A stretch of 64,000 nt of DNA, from the NCBI GenBank assembly GCA_902774335.1, contig CACYHW010000013.1, positions 1 to 64,000 of the forward strand, given 5' to 3'. Below are positions 25,387-33,715 of this stretch, piece by piece. A model generated the notes under the pieces. The model was not told the DNA's origin and searched no databases. It saw nothing but the letters and a program-made list of their open reading frames with translations. The stretch is from an uncultured Bacteroidales bacterium (GTDB taxonomy: Bacteria > Bacteroidota > Bacteroidia > Bacteroidales > Bacteroidaceae). Made by a program: the position numbers and the translations under genes. How positions within the stretch are numbered: the stretch's first letter is position 1; each line of letters opens with the position of its first letter.

Positions 25387-27492
25387 ATGAGAACTGACCG
25401 ATTACTCAAATCCGCTAGGACAGCATTTCTGGCTGCTGCGGCATTTTGTTTGGCAGGCTGTTTGGAAGAGCAGCACCCCGGCACATACTACACATTCTCA
25501 GGACAGACCATCGCATCTGAACTCGAGCGTCGCCCGGAAGACTTCAGCGAGTTTATCAAAGTCTTGAAGTTGGCAAGCAACAATGTTTGGCAGGAGCTTG
25601 GAACCTATGGTGAGCACACCCTTTTCGCACCATACAACGCATGCATCGAGGAATTTCTCAAGGAGCGTTCCGAAATTGCCGGTCGTGAGTACAAGACTGT
25701 GGAAGACCTCTACAAATACGAGCCGAAAGTCATCGACACATTGGCCGCTACTCACCTGATGGATATCACATGCTATGTAGGCGAAATGAAGGCTGGAATC
25801 TTCCCCAAGTGTAACATGAACGACAAGTATCTGACTCTGTCGTTTGATTCGGCCATCAACAGGATTAACGGTACCGACACAGTCTATTCGCTGTTAAGAT
25901 GTCTGAACAAGTTCTCGCACATTGTAGAGCGTGACGACACCTGCACCAACGGTGTGCTCCACACAATCGACAAGTGCATCAACTTCAAGGGAAGTTATGT
26001 TTATGACCTGCTGGAGAGCAACCCCGAAACTTACATGTTTGCCGAGGCACTGAAACTGACAGGACTCTCTTACGGAAAGAACAACCTCCTGAGCATGTGG
26101 AAAGACGACACCTACAAGATTGGCGATGACTCTGTAGGAACCAAGACCAAGGTTAAGATCACCGCAGCCGGTACCGCCTACCCTGTAAGCTACTGGGCTG
26201 AGAAGAAGACCTGCTACACCGTATTCGCCGTCAAGGACGAGATCCTTAAGGAAAAGTGCGTGCTCAAGAACGGTAATCACGTAGCCAATATCGAAGACCT
26301 GATGCAGTATGCCAAGGAGGTTTACGATGAGGTATTCCCCGATGATAAGGATATTACGGACCTGACCGACAGACGCAACTCGTTCAACAGGTTCATATCG
26401 TACCACATCCTTCCCTTTGCATGCGGTCCCAGCAACTTCAATACCAACCAGCTTATCATCACCACATTCAATGCCGGTATAACAGATCCTGAGGATTATT
26501 TTGAGACGTTGTCGCCGCGTACGCTGATGCGTATTTCGACGGCCAAGACCGGCAACAACCAGTATGACAAGGTTTACATCAACCGTCTTGGAACCGAAGG
26601 TGACGGTACCGTGGATTATGAAGGTCCCTACTTTGACGGAGCAAGAATACTTGGACTTCAGGAGTCCGGCGATATCCAGCAGGTTGCCGACAACGGATTC
26701 ATACTCTATGTTGACAATGTGCTGCTCTACGACAAGACCACACGAGACAGGATTCTGAACCGCCGACTCAGAATTGACTGCGCTACCCTGTCACCTGACT
26801 TCATCACATCGGGTGCAAGACAGAACTACTTTACAGGTTCAGCCAGCAACCGACCCGGATTCGGATTCCGTGACGCCACCAACTTCAGCTCCATTAACGG
26901 CGACTACATCATGTCCGTACGTCCCGTTAATGAGACAACCAGTTATGCATACGAGGGTGACGGTATTGACATTCAGGGCAACTTTGATATCTGCATCAAA
27001 CTGCCGCCAGTTCCGTACGACGGTACATGGCAGCTCAGACTCTCCATGAGAGGACGTCGTGAGTGCGGAATCGTTCAGGTGTACCTGGGAACATCAGCCA
27101 CCGGAACTCAAGAACCTACAGACTGGGAGCCTCTGGGTATCCCCACCGACCTCAGATGCGAAGACTATTCCGAGGATCCTACCGTTGGCTGGAAGAAAGA
27201 CTCTGATATAGGTAGCGATGATCTGGAGGCGATTGACGCCGTCGACAAGGCAATGAAGAACCTTGGATGGATGAAGGGCCCGGATTCACAGATGACAAGT
27301 GACGGTAAGTCACACCGTGACGTAAAGCACATGGCAAGAAGAATCCTTATGACAAACTACCTTCGCGCCAATACTCATTACTACCTGCGTATCAAACAGA
27401 TTCTCCAGGGCATTGATTCTGCCGAGTTCCTGTTTGACTACATAGAGTTCGTACCTAAGAAGGTCTACGACAACAATGAGGACAAGCATTGA
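25387..27492 (+). CDS. Large fasciclin-domain lipoprotein
   Basis: 701 aa. The signal peptide ends in a lipobox with C25 (FCLAGC), so it is an outer-membrane lipoprotein, probably surface exposed. A first fasciclin-like domain spans about 35-200 (FIKVLKLASNNVWQELG, HTLFAPYNACIEEFL, AATHLMDITCYVGEM), and a second about 200-460 (TVFAVKDEIL, SYHILPFACGPSNFN). The C-terminal 220 residues are a beta-rich domain (GTWQLRLSMRGRRECG) seen on related Bacteroidetes proteins. Such genes usually accompany SusC/SusD pairs; here none is adjacent. Adhesion or glycan binding is the usual guess for the family; nothing here proves it. Confidence 0.8.
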   Translation: MRTDRLLKSARTAFLAAAAFCLAGCLEEQHPGTYYTFSGQTIASELERRPEDFSEFIKVLKLASNNVWQELGTYGEHTLFAPYNACIEEFLKERSEIAGREYKTVEDLYKYEPKVIDTLAATHLMDITCYVGEMKAGIFPKCNMNDKYLTLSFDSAINRINGTDTVYSLLRCLNKFSHIVERDDTCTNGVLHTIDKCINFKGSYVYDLLESNPETYMFAEALKLTGLSYGKNNLLSMWKDDTYKIGDDSVGTKTKVKITAAGTAYPVSYWAEKKTCYTVFAVKDEILKEKCVLKNGNHVANIEDLMQYAKEVYDEVFPDDKDITDLTDRRNSFNRFISYHILPFACGPSNFNTNQLIITTFNAGITDPEDYFETLSPRTLMRISTAKTGNNQYDKVYINRLGTEGDGTVDYEGPYFDGARILGLQESGDIQQVADNGFILYVDNVLLYDKTTRDRILNRRLRIDCATLSPDFITSGARQNYFTGSASNRPGFGFRDATNFSSINGDYIMSVRPVNETTSYAYEGDGIDIQGNFDICIKLPPVPYDGTWQLRLSMRGRRECGIVQVYLGTSATGTQEPTDWEPLGIPTDLRCEDYSEDPTVGWKKDSDIGSDDLEAIDAVDKAMKNLGWMKGPDSQMTSDGKSHRDVKHMARRILMTNYLRANTHYYLRIKQILQGIDSAEFLFDYIEFVPKKVYDNNEDKH

Positions 27493-27521
27493 TTGTCCCT
27501 GTTGATCAGACAGATATAAAA

Positions 27522-27560
27522 TAAGGCCCGATGATTCGCTCGTCGGGCCTTATTTTTTTT
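27522..27560 (+). terminator. Rho-independent terminator after the fasciclin gene
   Basis: Perfect stem TAAGGCCCGA / TCGGGCCTTA with loop around TGATTCGC, followed by eight T residues; 29 nt after the stop codon. Confidence 0.9.
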
Positions 27561-27580
27561 GAAAAAAGTAGGCAAATCGT

Positions 27581-27611
27581 TTTGAGATACGGATAAAAAG
27601 GGATACCTTTG
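27581..27611 (+). promoter_or_regulatory. Promoter of tRNA-Lys
   Basis: -33 TTTG (27581-27584), exactly 19-bp spacer, -7 TACCTTTG (27604-27611). Both elements match the Bacteroidetes consensus. The mature tRNA begins 23 nt downstream. Confidence 0.8.
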
Positions 27612-27634
27612 CATCGCTTTAAGGAAAGCTTGAT

Positions 27635-27707
27635 GCGCGATTAGCTCAGTTGGTAGAGCAATTGACTCTTAATCAATGGGTCCAGGGTTCGAATCCCTGA
27701 TCGCGTA
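27635..27707 (+). tRNA. tRNA-Lys (anticodon CUU)
   Basis: 73-nt cloverleaf: acceptor GCGCGAT / ATCGCGT, D-stem GCTC / GAGC with AGTTGGTA loop, anticodon stem ATTGA / TCAAT with loop CTCTTAA (anticodon CTT, reading AAG), variable loop GGGTC, T-stem CAGGG / CCCTG with loop TTCGAAT, discriminator A. CCA is not encoded. The first acceptor pair is a G1-U72 wobble, which is unusual. It has its own promoter and terminator. Confidence 0.95.
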
Positions 27708-27714
27708 CAAAAAG

Positions 27715-27742
27715 AGGAGACCAAGATTTGGCCTCCTTTTTT
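27715..27742 (+). terminator. Rho-independent terminator after tRNA-Lys
   Basis: A stem of about ten bp with one mismatch (AGGAGACCAA / TTGGCCTCCT), loop GAT, then a T run, starting 8 nt after the tRNA. Confidence 0.8.
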
Positions 27743-27763
27743 CGTACGCGAGCCCCAATACTA

Positions 27764-27796
27764 AAGAACCTGCGTATTATGGTTACGCAGGTTCTT
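27764..27796. repeat. Perfect 13-bp hairpin between convergent genes
   Basis: AAGAACCTGCGTA (27764-27776), a 7-nt loop, and its exact complement (27784-27796). No T run follows on either strand, so it is not a classical terminator. It sits between tRNA-Lys and the convergent hydrolase gene, whose stop is 18 nt away, and may block transcription or protect the 3' end of the minus-strand message. Confidence 0.7.
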
Positions 27797-27814
27797 CCTA
27801 TTCATTTTCAATTC

Positions 27815-28621
27815 TCAATTCTCAAAGACGTAGAGTTCGCTGGGGGTGGTGCGCTTCAGAGCGGTTAGTTGAACGTCTTTACCGGGAATGATTCCTACAC
27901 TTCGGAGTTCGAACTCTACGGTTTTATAGGCTATTTCGGGGTGGTTGTTCTCGCCGCTCAGGTGACAGAGCCAGATATTCTTCAGGTCCGGCCCCATATT
28001 CTCGGCCAGGAACTTGGCTGTGGTCTTGTTGCTCAGGTGACCGCGGGGACTTGTGATCCTGTCCTTGAGGAACTGCGGATAGTTACCCATGCGAAGCATA
28101 TCCTCGTCGTAATTGGCCTCCATGATAAGGTAATTGGCCTGCAGTATATACTTTGATACAGTCTCGGTAATATGGCCAAGGTCTGTCACAAAACAGAACA
28201 CCCTGCCGTCCACCTCAATACGGTAGCCAACATTGTCGGTTCCGTCGTGTGGAACCTCGAACGGAGTTATCAGGAACTCGTTGAACTGGAAGGGAACCTC
28301 CTTCTCCACATAGTGTACCGAGCTTGACAGTTTCTCGGTCATGCAGTAGTTGTTGTTAATGCCCTCATGAGTCTCACGGGTGGCATAAACAGGTACGGCG
28401 CACTTCTCGCCAAGGTTACCCAAGGCCTTTATATGGTCGGCGTGATCATGGGTCACGAATACGGCCATAATCTTCTCAAACGGGATACCGGCATCCTTAA
28501 GGTATCCCTTGATCTGTTTTACAGGGATGCCGGCATCAATCAGGATTGCATGTTCGTCTGTGCCAAGATAGTAGCAGTTGCCGCTGCTTCCACTTGACAA
28601 ACTCATAAAGTAAATCTTCAT
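27815..28621 (-). CDS. MBL-fold metallo-hydrolase (WalJ/YycJ-like)
   Basis: 268 aa. The metallo-beta-lactamase motif THDHADHIK (about 57-65) supplies the two-metal site, with further ligands in the FCFVTDLGHI (about 142-151) and WLCHLSGENNH regions. The opening MKIYFMSLSSGSSGNCYYL is characteristic of the YycJ/WalJ family, proposed 5'-3' exonuclease-like or cell-wall-related hydrolases. It is cytoplasmic with no signal peptide. It lies 50 nt downstream of tamL on the same strand with no promoter visible between them, so the two are probably co-transcribed. Confidence 0.85.
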   Translation of the reverse strand: MKIYFMSLSSGSSGNCYYLGTDEHAILIDAGIPVKQIKGYLKDAGIPFEKIMAVFVTHDHADHIKALGNLGEKCAVPVYATRETHEGINNNYCMTEKLSSSVHYVEKEVPFQFNEFLITPFEVPHDGTDNVGYRIEVDGRVFCFVTDLGHITETVSKYILQANYLIMEANYDEDMLRMGNYPQFLKDRITSPRGHLSNKTTAKFLAENMGPDLKNIWLCHLSGENNHPEIAYKTVEFELRSVGIIPGKDVQLTALKRTTPSELYVFEN

Positions 28622-28671
28622 TTTTATGTTGTCTTTTTTCCTTCTTCATAATTACAGTGTGTTTTAAATGG

Positions 28672-30990
28672 TCAGAACGGATAGCCCACAGCCAGATGGA
28701 ACGCAAAGTCACGGTCCATGGACGGATGTACCAGAGGCAGTCTCTTGTACAGGGTCTTGCCGGACGGGTTGTATGCCTTCATACCTCCATCCAGTCTGAG
28801 CACCAGGAATCCGAAGTCGAACCTGATTCCAAGACCGTACGAAACGGCTATCTGCTTGTAGAATGTATCAAAGCCGAACACGCCGCCGGGCTGCTCGGTA
28901 TAATCACGTATGGTCCAAATGTTACCGGCATCAACAAATGCGGCTCCATTGACCTTCCAGAAGAGTTTGGAGCGGTACTCCAGACTTGCTCCAAGCTTTA
29001 TATCTCCGGACTGCTTGATATAATCAATAGTCCTGTCATCGCCCTTATATGTACCGGGACCCAGCTCACGCACGGCCCAGCCGCGCACGCTGTTGGCACC
29101 TCCGGCAAAGTAACGTTTTTCGAACGGCAGGCTGGTAGAGTTGCCGTAAGGTACGGCTATGCCCCACTCCACATGCGCCACCAGGTTGTTCATCCTGTCC
29201 ATCCGCCAGTTGGCCGTAAAGGCAAAGTCCTGCTTTACATACTGCGCGAAGGCCACGCCCAGGAACTTGTACTGGCCACTCTCGTTCTGTTCAAATCCCA
29301 GAGGCTCCGAAAGCAGGTTCAGCATGTTACCCGATGTCTCCACACCCACACGGAAAGTGTACTGGAAGGGAGCCGTCGAGTTGATCCTGGCGTTGGAATA
29401 GTAATAGGTGTAACCCAGTTTCGTAATAAGAAGATCCTCGTAGTTGTACTTGAGGATTGATTTGGCCGATGTAATCTGGTCAAGATACTCCGACCTGAAG
29501 TGATCCGATATCCATGGAACCACCAGATAGTTCAGGTCCACCACATCCAGACGGTGTGATTTCTGCCAGCTGTCACCCCAAATATAACTCCAACCGGCCG
29601 AGAAGATGGTCTTCTGGAACTCGGGACGGCGCTGTGCGTTAATCTTGGCGCTGAAACGCGAAGTCGCCTGACTCCTGCGCTGCAGTTCCTGCGACATGAA
29701 GGGGATAAGGAACTCAGGGAAGTCAAGATTGGCTTCCAGACCATACTCCAGATAGGTATCGCCCGAGTAACCCGGCAGATTGGAAATGGACTCGTACGCA
29801 CCGCGCAGCTTGATGGTGAGCTGCTCCGATCCGCGGAACAGGTTCCTGTCCGTCAATGACAGCGATGCAGCCGCACCCAGGTCACCGGCCGTATTGGTTC
29901 CCTCCACCTCAAGTGCAACCGAGTGTTTGGGAAGCCTCATCATAGAGACGCTGGCTGCCAGTTCGTTGTCCGAGCCGGGAACTTCGTCAAAACGTATGTT
30001 TGAGTACTTGAGTATACCCAGGCGTGAAAGCGACGAGTATGTCTTGGAAATGGAGTCCGAGTTGTACATCATCCCGCTCCTGATGAACGAGTGGTTATCC
30101 ACTATCTTGGAGCGCAGATATGGCTTTCCGTCCTGTCCGGGATAGACAAGAGATATTCCGCCGGAACTGTCCCTTGCAGCCTGCAGGCCGTTGCCAGGAA
30201 GGTTGCCGCTCTTATCGGACAGATAGTAGTCCACCGACGATATGGTGAACTGCCTGTGCGGATGAACCCTGCCGTCCTCGTCGGTGCTCTCGGCTGCCAC
30301 TATCATGCGCAGTCCCACCTTTTCGCTTCCGCGAACCGTATCGGCCACGAACGACACGAAGTCACGGTTAAACCTGTAGTATCCGTACTTGTGGACAAGT
30401 TCCACTATCCTGTTGCGCTCGTCGTTGAGCACATCGGCATCAAGATTCATTCCCGATACCAGCAGTGACTTGTCTATGTTGTCGTTGATGATTCTCTCTA
30501 TGGCGCTGTCCTGGACGGTAATCCTGATGGTATCGACCACGAACATCTTTCCGGGATCCAGTTCGTAACGGACCGTGGTCTTGGGACGGCGGCTGTTGCG
30601 TGTGGAGTATGTGACACGTGCATTCAGATAACCGGAGTTCATGAGCGAGCGTCTCATATCCACGCTCGTAGCCTCGGACAGGAGCGGATCATAGACGACG
30701 GGAGGCTCGCCTGCTCTGCGCAGCATGCTGTTGATACGCTTCTCGCCATCGGCTCCGGACAGGGAGTATAACCTGAGCGGGAAACGGAACAGACCGAACC
30801 AGCGGGAGTTGGGCATCTGGTATGAGAGATTGCGGTATTTGGGGGCATCGGCAATCTCCTTGTCGGTGGATGTAACCTCGATTTTGTTGAGAAGATACTC
30901 ACCCTGAGGAACATACTTATAGACGGAACATGACGCCAGCCACAGCATCGTGGTCAACCCCAAAAACATATGTCCCGGTCTTCTGCTCAT
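28672..30990 (-). CDS. tamL: Translocation and assembly module lipoprotein TamL (BamA/TamA family)
   Basis: 772 aa. The signal peptide ends in lipobox LWLASC (Cys near residue 21), which is the mark of TamL, the lipidated Bacteroidetes counterpart of TamA, and is followed by the typical SVYKYVPQGEYLLNKIEV opening. POTRA-like regions occupy the first half, and a 16-stranded BamA-type barrel the second, with the VRGW motif (ANSVRGWAVRELGPG) in the position of the conserved VRGF of the L6 loop. The C-terminal strand ends in F (LAVGYPF). TamL inserts or moves proteins or lipids in the outer membrane, normally with TamB, which is not in the window. Confidence 0.85.
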   Translation of the reverse strand: MSRRPGHMFLGLTTMLWLASCSVYKYVPQGEYLLNKIEVTSTDKEIADAPKYRNLSYQMPNSRWFGLFRFPLRLYSLSGADGEKRINSMLRRAGEPPVVYDPLLSEATSVDMRRSLMNSGYLNARVTYSTRNSRRPKTTVRYELDPGKMFVVDTIRITVQDSAIERIINDNIDKSLLVSGMNLDADVLNDERNRIVELVHKYGYYRFNRDFVSFVADTVRGSEKVGLRMIVAAESTDEDGRVHPHRQFTISSVDYYLSDKSGNLPGNGLQAARDSSGGISLVYPGQDGKPYLRSKIVDNHSFIRSGMMYNSDSISKTYSSLSRLGILKYSNIRFDEVPGSDNELAASVSMMRLPKHSVALEVEGTNTAGDLGAAASLSLTDRNLFRGSEQLTIKLRGAYESISNLPGYSGDTYLEYGLEANLDFPEFLIPFMSQELQRRSQATSRFSAKINAQRRPEFQKTIFSAGWSYIWGDSWQKSHRLDVVDLNYLVVPWISDHFRSEYLDQITSAKSILKYNYEDLLITKLGYTYYYSNARINSTAPFQYTFRVGVETSGNMLNLLSEPLGFEQNESGQYKFLGVAFAQYVKQDFAFTANWRMDRMNNLVAHVEWGIAVPYGNSTSLPFEKRYFAGGANSVRGWAVRELGPGTYKGDDRTIDYIKQSGDIKLGASLEYRSKLFWKVNGAAFVDAGNIWTIRDYTEQPGGVFGFDTFYKQIAVSYGLGIRFDFGFLVLRLDGGMKAYNPSGKTLYKRLPLVHPSMDRDFAFHLAVGYPF

Positions 30991-31009
30991 ATAGATTATC
31001 TCTAACTTA

Positions 31010-31040
31010 CAAAGATACGGAAAGTCAATATCCTTTCAAA
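31010..31040 (-). promoter_or_regulatory. Promoter of tamL
   Basis: Minus strand: -33 TTTG (31040-31037), 19-bp spacer, -7 TATCTTTG (31017-31010), all matching the Bacteroidetes consensus. The tamL ATG is 20 nt downstream. Confidence 0.75.
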
Positions 31041-31086
31041 GTTCAGATTTGAAAAATAACTATCTTTACAAAACAAAAAGAATCGT

Positions 31087-31845
31087 ATGCTCAGCAAGAA
31101 CGACGTAAAAAATATCAAAAGCCTGGAACAGAAGAAATTCCGTATGGAGAAAGGGCTTTTCATTGCCGAAGGACCCAAACTGACGGGTGAGCTTTTGGGC
31201 AGGTTCGAGTGCATTCTGGTGGCCGCGACCCAGGAATGGATAGGCAGCCGCCGCAATATTCCGGCCGCCCGTGTGGAAACCGTCACACAGGAGGAGCTCA
31301 GGCGCGCAAGCCTGCTTCAGGCTCCGCAGGATGTGCTGGCAGTGTTCCGCATACCATCGGCCGTTACTTCAATGACCGACGCCGCCTCCCGCAATCTGGT
31401 TCTTGCGCTCGATGACGTTCAGGATCCGGGCAATCTGGGCACGATAGTTCGTATAGCCGACTGGTTCGGCATAAAGGACATCTTCTGCTCCAAAGGAACC
31501 GCCGACATATACAATCCCAAGGCCGTCCAGGCCACCATGGGCGCCATAGCCCGCGTCAGGCTGCACTATGTGGACCTGAGCAAGAGCATCAGCGAACTGC
31601 CCGCCGGCGTTCCCGTGTACGGCACATTCCTGGAAGGTGATGTGATATATGACACACCACTCTCGGACAACGGTGTTATAATTATGGGAAACGAGGGTAA
31701 CGGAATAGGCCGCGAGGTGGGCCGACTGGTCAACCGCAAACTCTTTATACCCAACTGGCCGCAGGGTGCGGTGACATCGGAATCACTTAATGTGGCTATC
31801 GCTACGGCTGTAGTCTGCTCAGAGTTCAGGCGCCGCAGCCGTTGA
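31087..31845 (+). CDS. TrmH/SpoU-family RNA 2'-O-methyltransferase
   Basis: 252 aa. A short N-terminal substrate-binding domain (KKFRMEKGLFIAEGPKL) precedes the SPOUT knot domain with its three motifs: ALDDVQDPGNLGTIVRIA, VIIMGNEGNGI and ESLNVAIATAVV. It methylates rRNA or tRNA ribose using S-adenosylmethionine; the exact nucleotide cannot be told from sequence. It diverges from tamL, an arrangement I recall in other Bacteroidetes. Its last 27 nt overlap the 3' end of the convergent DUF4296 gene. Confidence 0.92.
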   Translation: MLSKNDVKNIKSLEQKKFRMEKGLFIAEGPKLTGELLGRFECILVAATQEWIGSRRNIPAARVETVTQEELRRASLLQAPQDVLAVFRIPSAVTSMTDAASRNLVLALDDVQDPGNLGTIVRIADWFGIKDIFCSKGTADIYNPKAVQATMGAIARVRLHYVDLSKSISELPAGVPVYGTFLEGDVIYDTPLSDNGVIIMGNEGNGIGREVGRLVNRKLFIPNWPQGAVTSESLNVAIATAVVCSEFRRRSR

Positions 31846-32625
31846 ATCGGTGGCCGCAGCCTGCCTCCTGGCATGGTAACGCATCAGTTCCAGGCCTGAG
31901 AGCACCAGCATCGAACCGCGGTTATCGGTGGAATCCAGATAATTAATTGATCCGCTTATGGCCGATATGCGCTTTTTATTGTCAAGAACGAGCGAGAGCG
32001 CAACCGGACCGCTGCCGCGCAACAGCGTATCGGCAGTGGATATACTGTCGTTATAGTATGCGGAAAGGGAGATATATGCGTATGCAGGTACTCCTGAGTC
32101 GATTGAGATGAACGTTCCGTTCAGGTTAAGGCTGATGGTATCGCCTAGATAAATGGTTGTGTCATTACCCACCTTGTAGGTGATCCTGTTCATGTAATCG
32201 GACGTATTGAGCAGCGAGGTGCGGTCCAGATACCACAGGTTGACACTGTCGCCCGACGGTATGGAATAAGATTTCTTCTCTATCTGCGAGAGCGACCTGC
32301 TTACATCCTTATACTCCTGGTCAACTCTGTTCTGCAGACGCTTGTATATTCTGGTAAGTTCCTTGGGATAGCGGGTATACCATATCAGGGAGGCGTCAAA
32401 CTGCTCCTTGGTTATTCCGTTCTTGGAATATGCCCAGTCCACATAGGCCATTGTAGTGTAGCGCTCGTCCTTGGAGAAATCCTGGGTGACAGCCTGGGCA
32501 AGATGATAGTCATAGAGGAACTGCTCCATCTTTTTGGGAGAAAGCACGTTCTCGGGGCGCTTGAGACGGCAGCCGGAGAGCATCAGGGAGAGCAGTCCCA
32601 GTATAACGATATCAATCTTTTTCAT
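31819..32625 (-). CDS. DUF4296 lipoprotein
   Basis: 268 aa from the ATG at 32625, chosen because it gives a clean lipoprotein signal (MKKIDIVILGLLSLMLSGC, Cys19); an upstream in-frame ATG would add 13 residues. The segment LSPKKMEQFLYDYHLAQAV and the YSKNGITKEQFDASLIWY motif are typical of DUF4296, a Bacteroidetes family of unknown function. It overlaps the end of lspA by 14 nt, and its own 3' end overlaps the convergent methyltransferase by 27 nt. As a lipoprotein it would itself be a substrate of the LspA encoded just upstream. Confidence 0.85.
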   Translation of the reverse strand: MKKIDIVILGLLSLMLSGCRLKRPENVLSPKKMEQFLYDYHLAQAVTQDFSKDERYTTMAYVDWAYSKNGITKEQFDASLIWYTRYPKELTRIYKRLQNRVDQEYKDVSRSLSQIEKKSYSIPSGDSVNLWYLDRTSLLNTSDYMNRITYKVGNDTTIYLGDTISLNLNGTFISIDSGVPAYAYISLSAYYNDSISTADTLLRGSGPVALSLVLDNKKRISAISGSINYLDSTDNRGSMLVLSGLELMRYHARRQAAATDSTAAAPEL

Positions 32626-33295
32626 CCGTATTATCGGAATCATCGGACGGCTCGGTGCCGTCACTGTAATTGAGACCCATGTTTATGTACCTGGTGTAGC
32701 AGAGCAGCAGCGCCACGACACCGCAGGTTATGCATGAATCGGCAAAATTGAATACCGGACTGAAGAATATGTCACCTCCTACCAGAGGCATCCACTCCGG
32801 CCATGTCCACAGCGGGAAATAGAACATATCCACCACCCTTCCGTACAGGAACGGCGCATAGCCGTCACCGAACGAGGTCAGACTGGCCACACCGCCCGCA
32901 CCGACATAGCTTTCGGTGAACATCAGACCGTAGAACATGCAGTCCAGAAGGTTACCCATGGCACCCGCAATCACGAACGATACGGTCACAATGTAACCTG
33001 TGGGGAACCCCTTGTTTACTATCCTGGTAAGATACCAGGTAAAGAAGCCTATCGCACCAATCCTGAACAGTGACAGGAACAGTTTGCCTATTATCTCCAT
33101 GCCGAACGCCATGCCGTTGTTCTCGACAAAGCTAATCTGGAACCAGGAGGTAATCTCAAAGCTCTGGCCAAGCGACATGTTTGTCTTGACCAGAACCTTG
33201 GTAATCTGATCGATAAGCAGCACTGAAAGGATTATTACCAGTGCCAGTCGTCCCTGTCGGGCACACTTGCAGCCGTCCGGATTGCTGTTATCCAT
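32612..33295 (-). CDS. lspA: Lipoprotein signal peptidase
   Basis: 227 aa from the ATG at 33295; a TTG at 33307 is in frame but the ATG is preferred. Signal peptidase II cuts prolipoproteins in the inner membrane. Four transmembrane segments and the two catalytic aspartate motifs are present: GNLLDC (D near 120) and FNFADSCIT (D near 185). The loop between them is longer than in E. coli, and a charged tail (about 20 residues of Asp/Glu/Ser) is added; both fit Bacteroidetes LspA. It starts 8 nt after the DksA-like gene. Essential for the many lipoproteins in this window. Confidence 0.93.
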   Translation of the reverse strand: MDNSNPDGCKCARQGRLALVIILSVLLIDQITKVLVKTNMSLGQSFEITSWFQISFVENNGMAFGMEIIGKLFLSLFRIGAIGFFTWYLTRIVNKGFPTGYIVTVSFVIAGAMGNLLDCMFYGLMFTESYVGAGGVASLTSFGDGYAPFLYGRVVDMFYFPLWTWPEWMPLVGGDIFFSPVFNFADSCITCGVVALLLCYTRYINMGLNYSDGTEPSDDSDNTDEKD

Positions 33296-33303
33296 AAACT
33301 GAA

Positions 33304-33681
33304 TCAATGTTTGCTCTGCTTGGCCTCAATGCAAAGGGTTGCGTGAGGTACTGCACGCAGACGCTCCTTGGGAATGAGCTTGCCGGTCTCGCGGCAGATA
33401 CCGTATGTCTTGTTCTCGATACGTACCAATGCTGCCTGGAGTGACTGGATGAACTTCATCTGACGCTGCGCAAGACGTGTAGTCTCCTCCTTGGAAAGGG
33501 TGTTGGCGCCCTCCTCAAGAACCTTGTAAGTAGGCGACGTGTCGTCGGTGCTGTTGTTGTCAGCGTTCATTAGTGAGGCCTTGAGTGCATCATAGTCCCT
33601 CTGAGCTATCTCAAGTTTTTCATTGATAATCTGACGGAACTCCTCAAGTTCTTCGTCTGAATAACGGTTCTTCTCTGCCAT
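33304..33681 (-). CDS. DksA/TraR-family zinc-finger protein
   Basis: 125 aa, the usual length of the Bacteroidetes DksA-like family. A coiled-coil N-terminal region (about 8-85) is followed by a zinc-finger-like end: YGICRETGKLIPKERLRAVP then ATLCIEAK. Only two of the four canonical cysteines remain, which I recall is normal for this clade. DksA binds RNA polymerase and works with (p)ppGpp; whether this member does is not shown. It is 34 nt downstream of ileS and upstream of lspA in a conserved order. Confidence 0.85.
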   Translation of the reverse strand: MAEKNRYSDEELEEFRQIINEKLEIAQRDYDALKASLMNADNNSTDDTSPTYKVLEEGANTLSKEETTRLAQRQMKFIQSLQAALVRIENKTYGICRETGKLIPKERLRAVPHATLCIEAKQSKH

Positions 33682-33715
33682 AATGGTAAAGTTAGTTGTA
33701 GGTTAAGGTTTATGT

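Noticed and set aside
32612-33295. LspA lacking the Arg of the GNxxDR motif (here GNLLDC)
   Set aside because: The aspartate is kept, and Bacteroidetes LspA proteins I recall often lack this Arg, so it is not a sign of inactivity.
33304-33681. DksA-like protein with only two zinc-finger cysteines
   Set aside because: This reduced finger is usual for the Bacteroidetes family and not a decayed gene.
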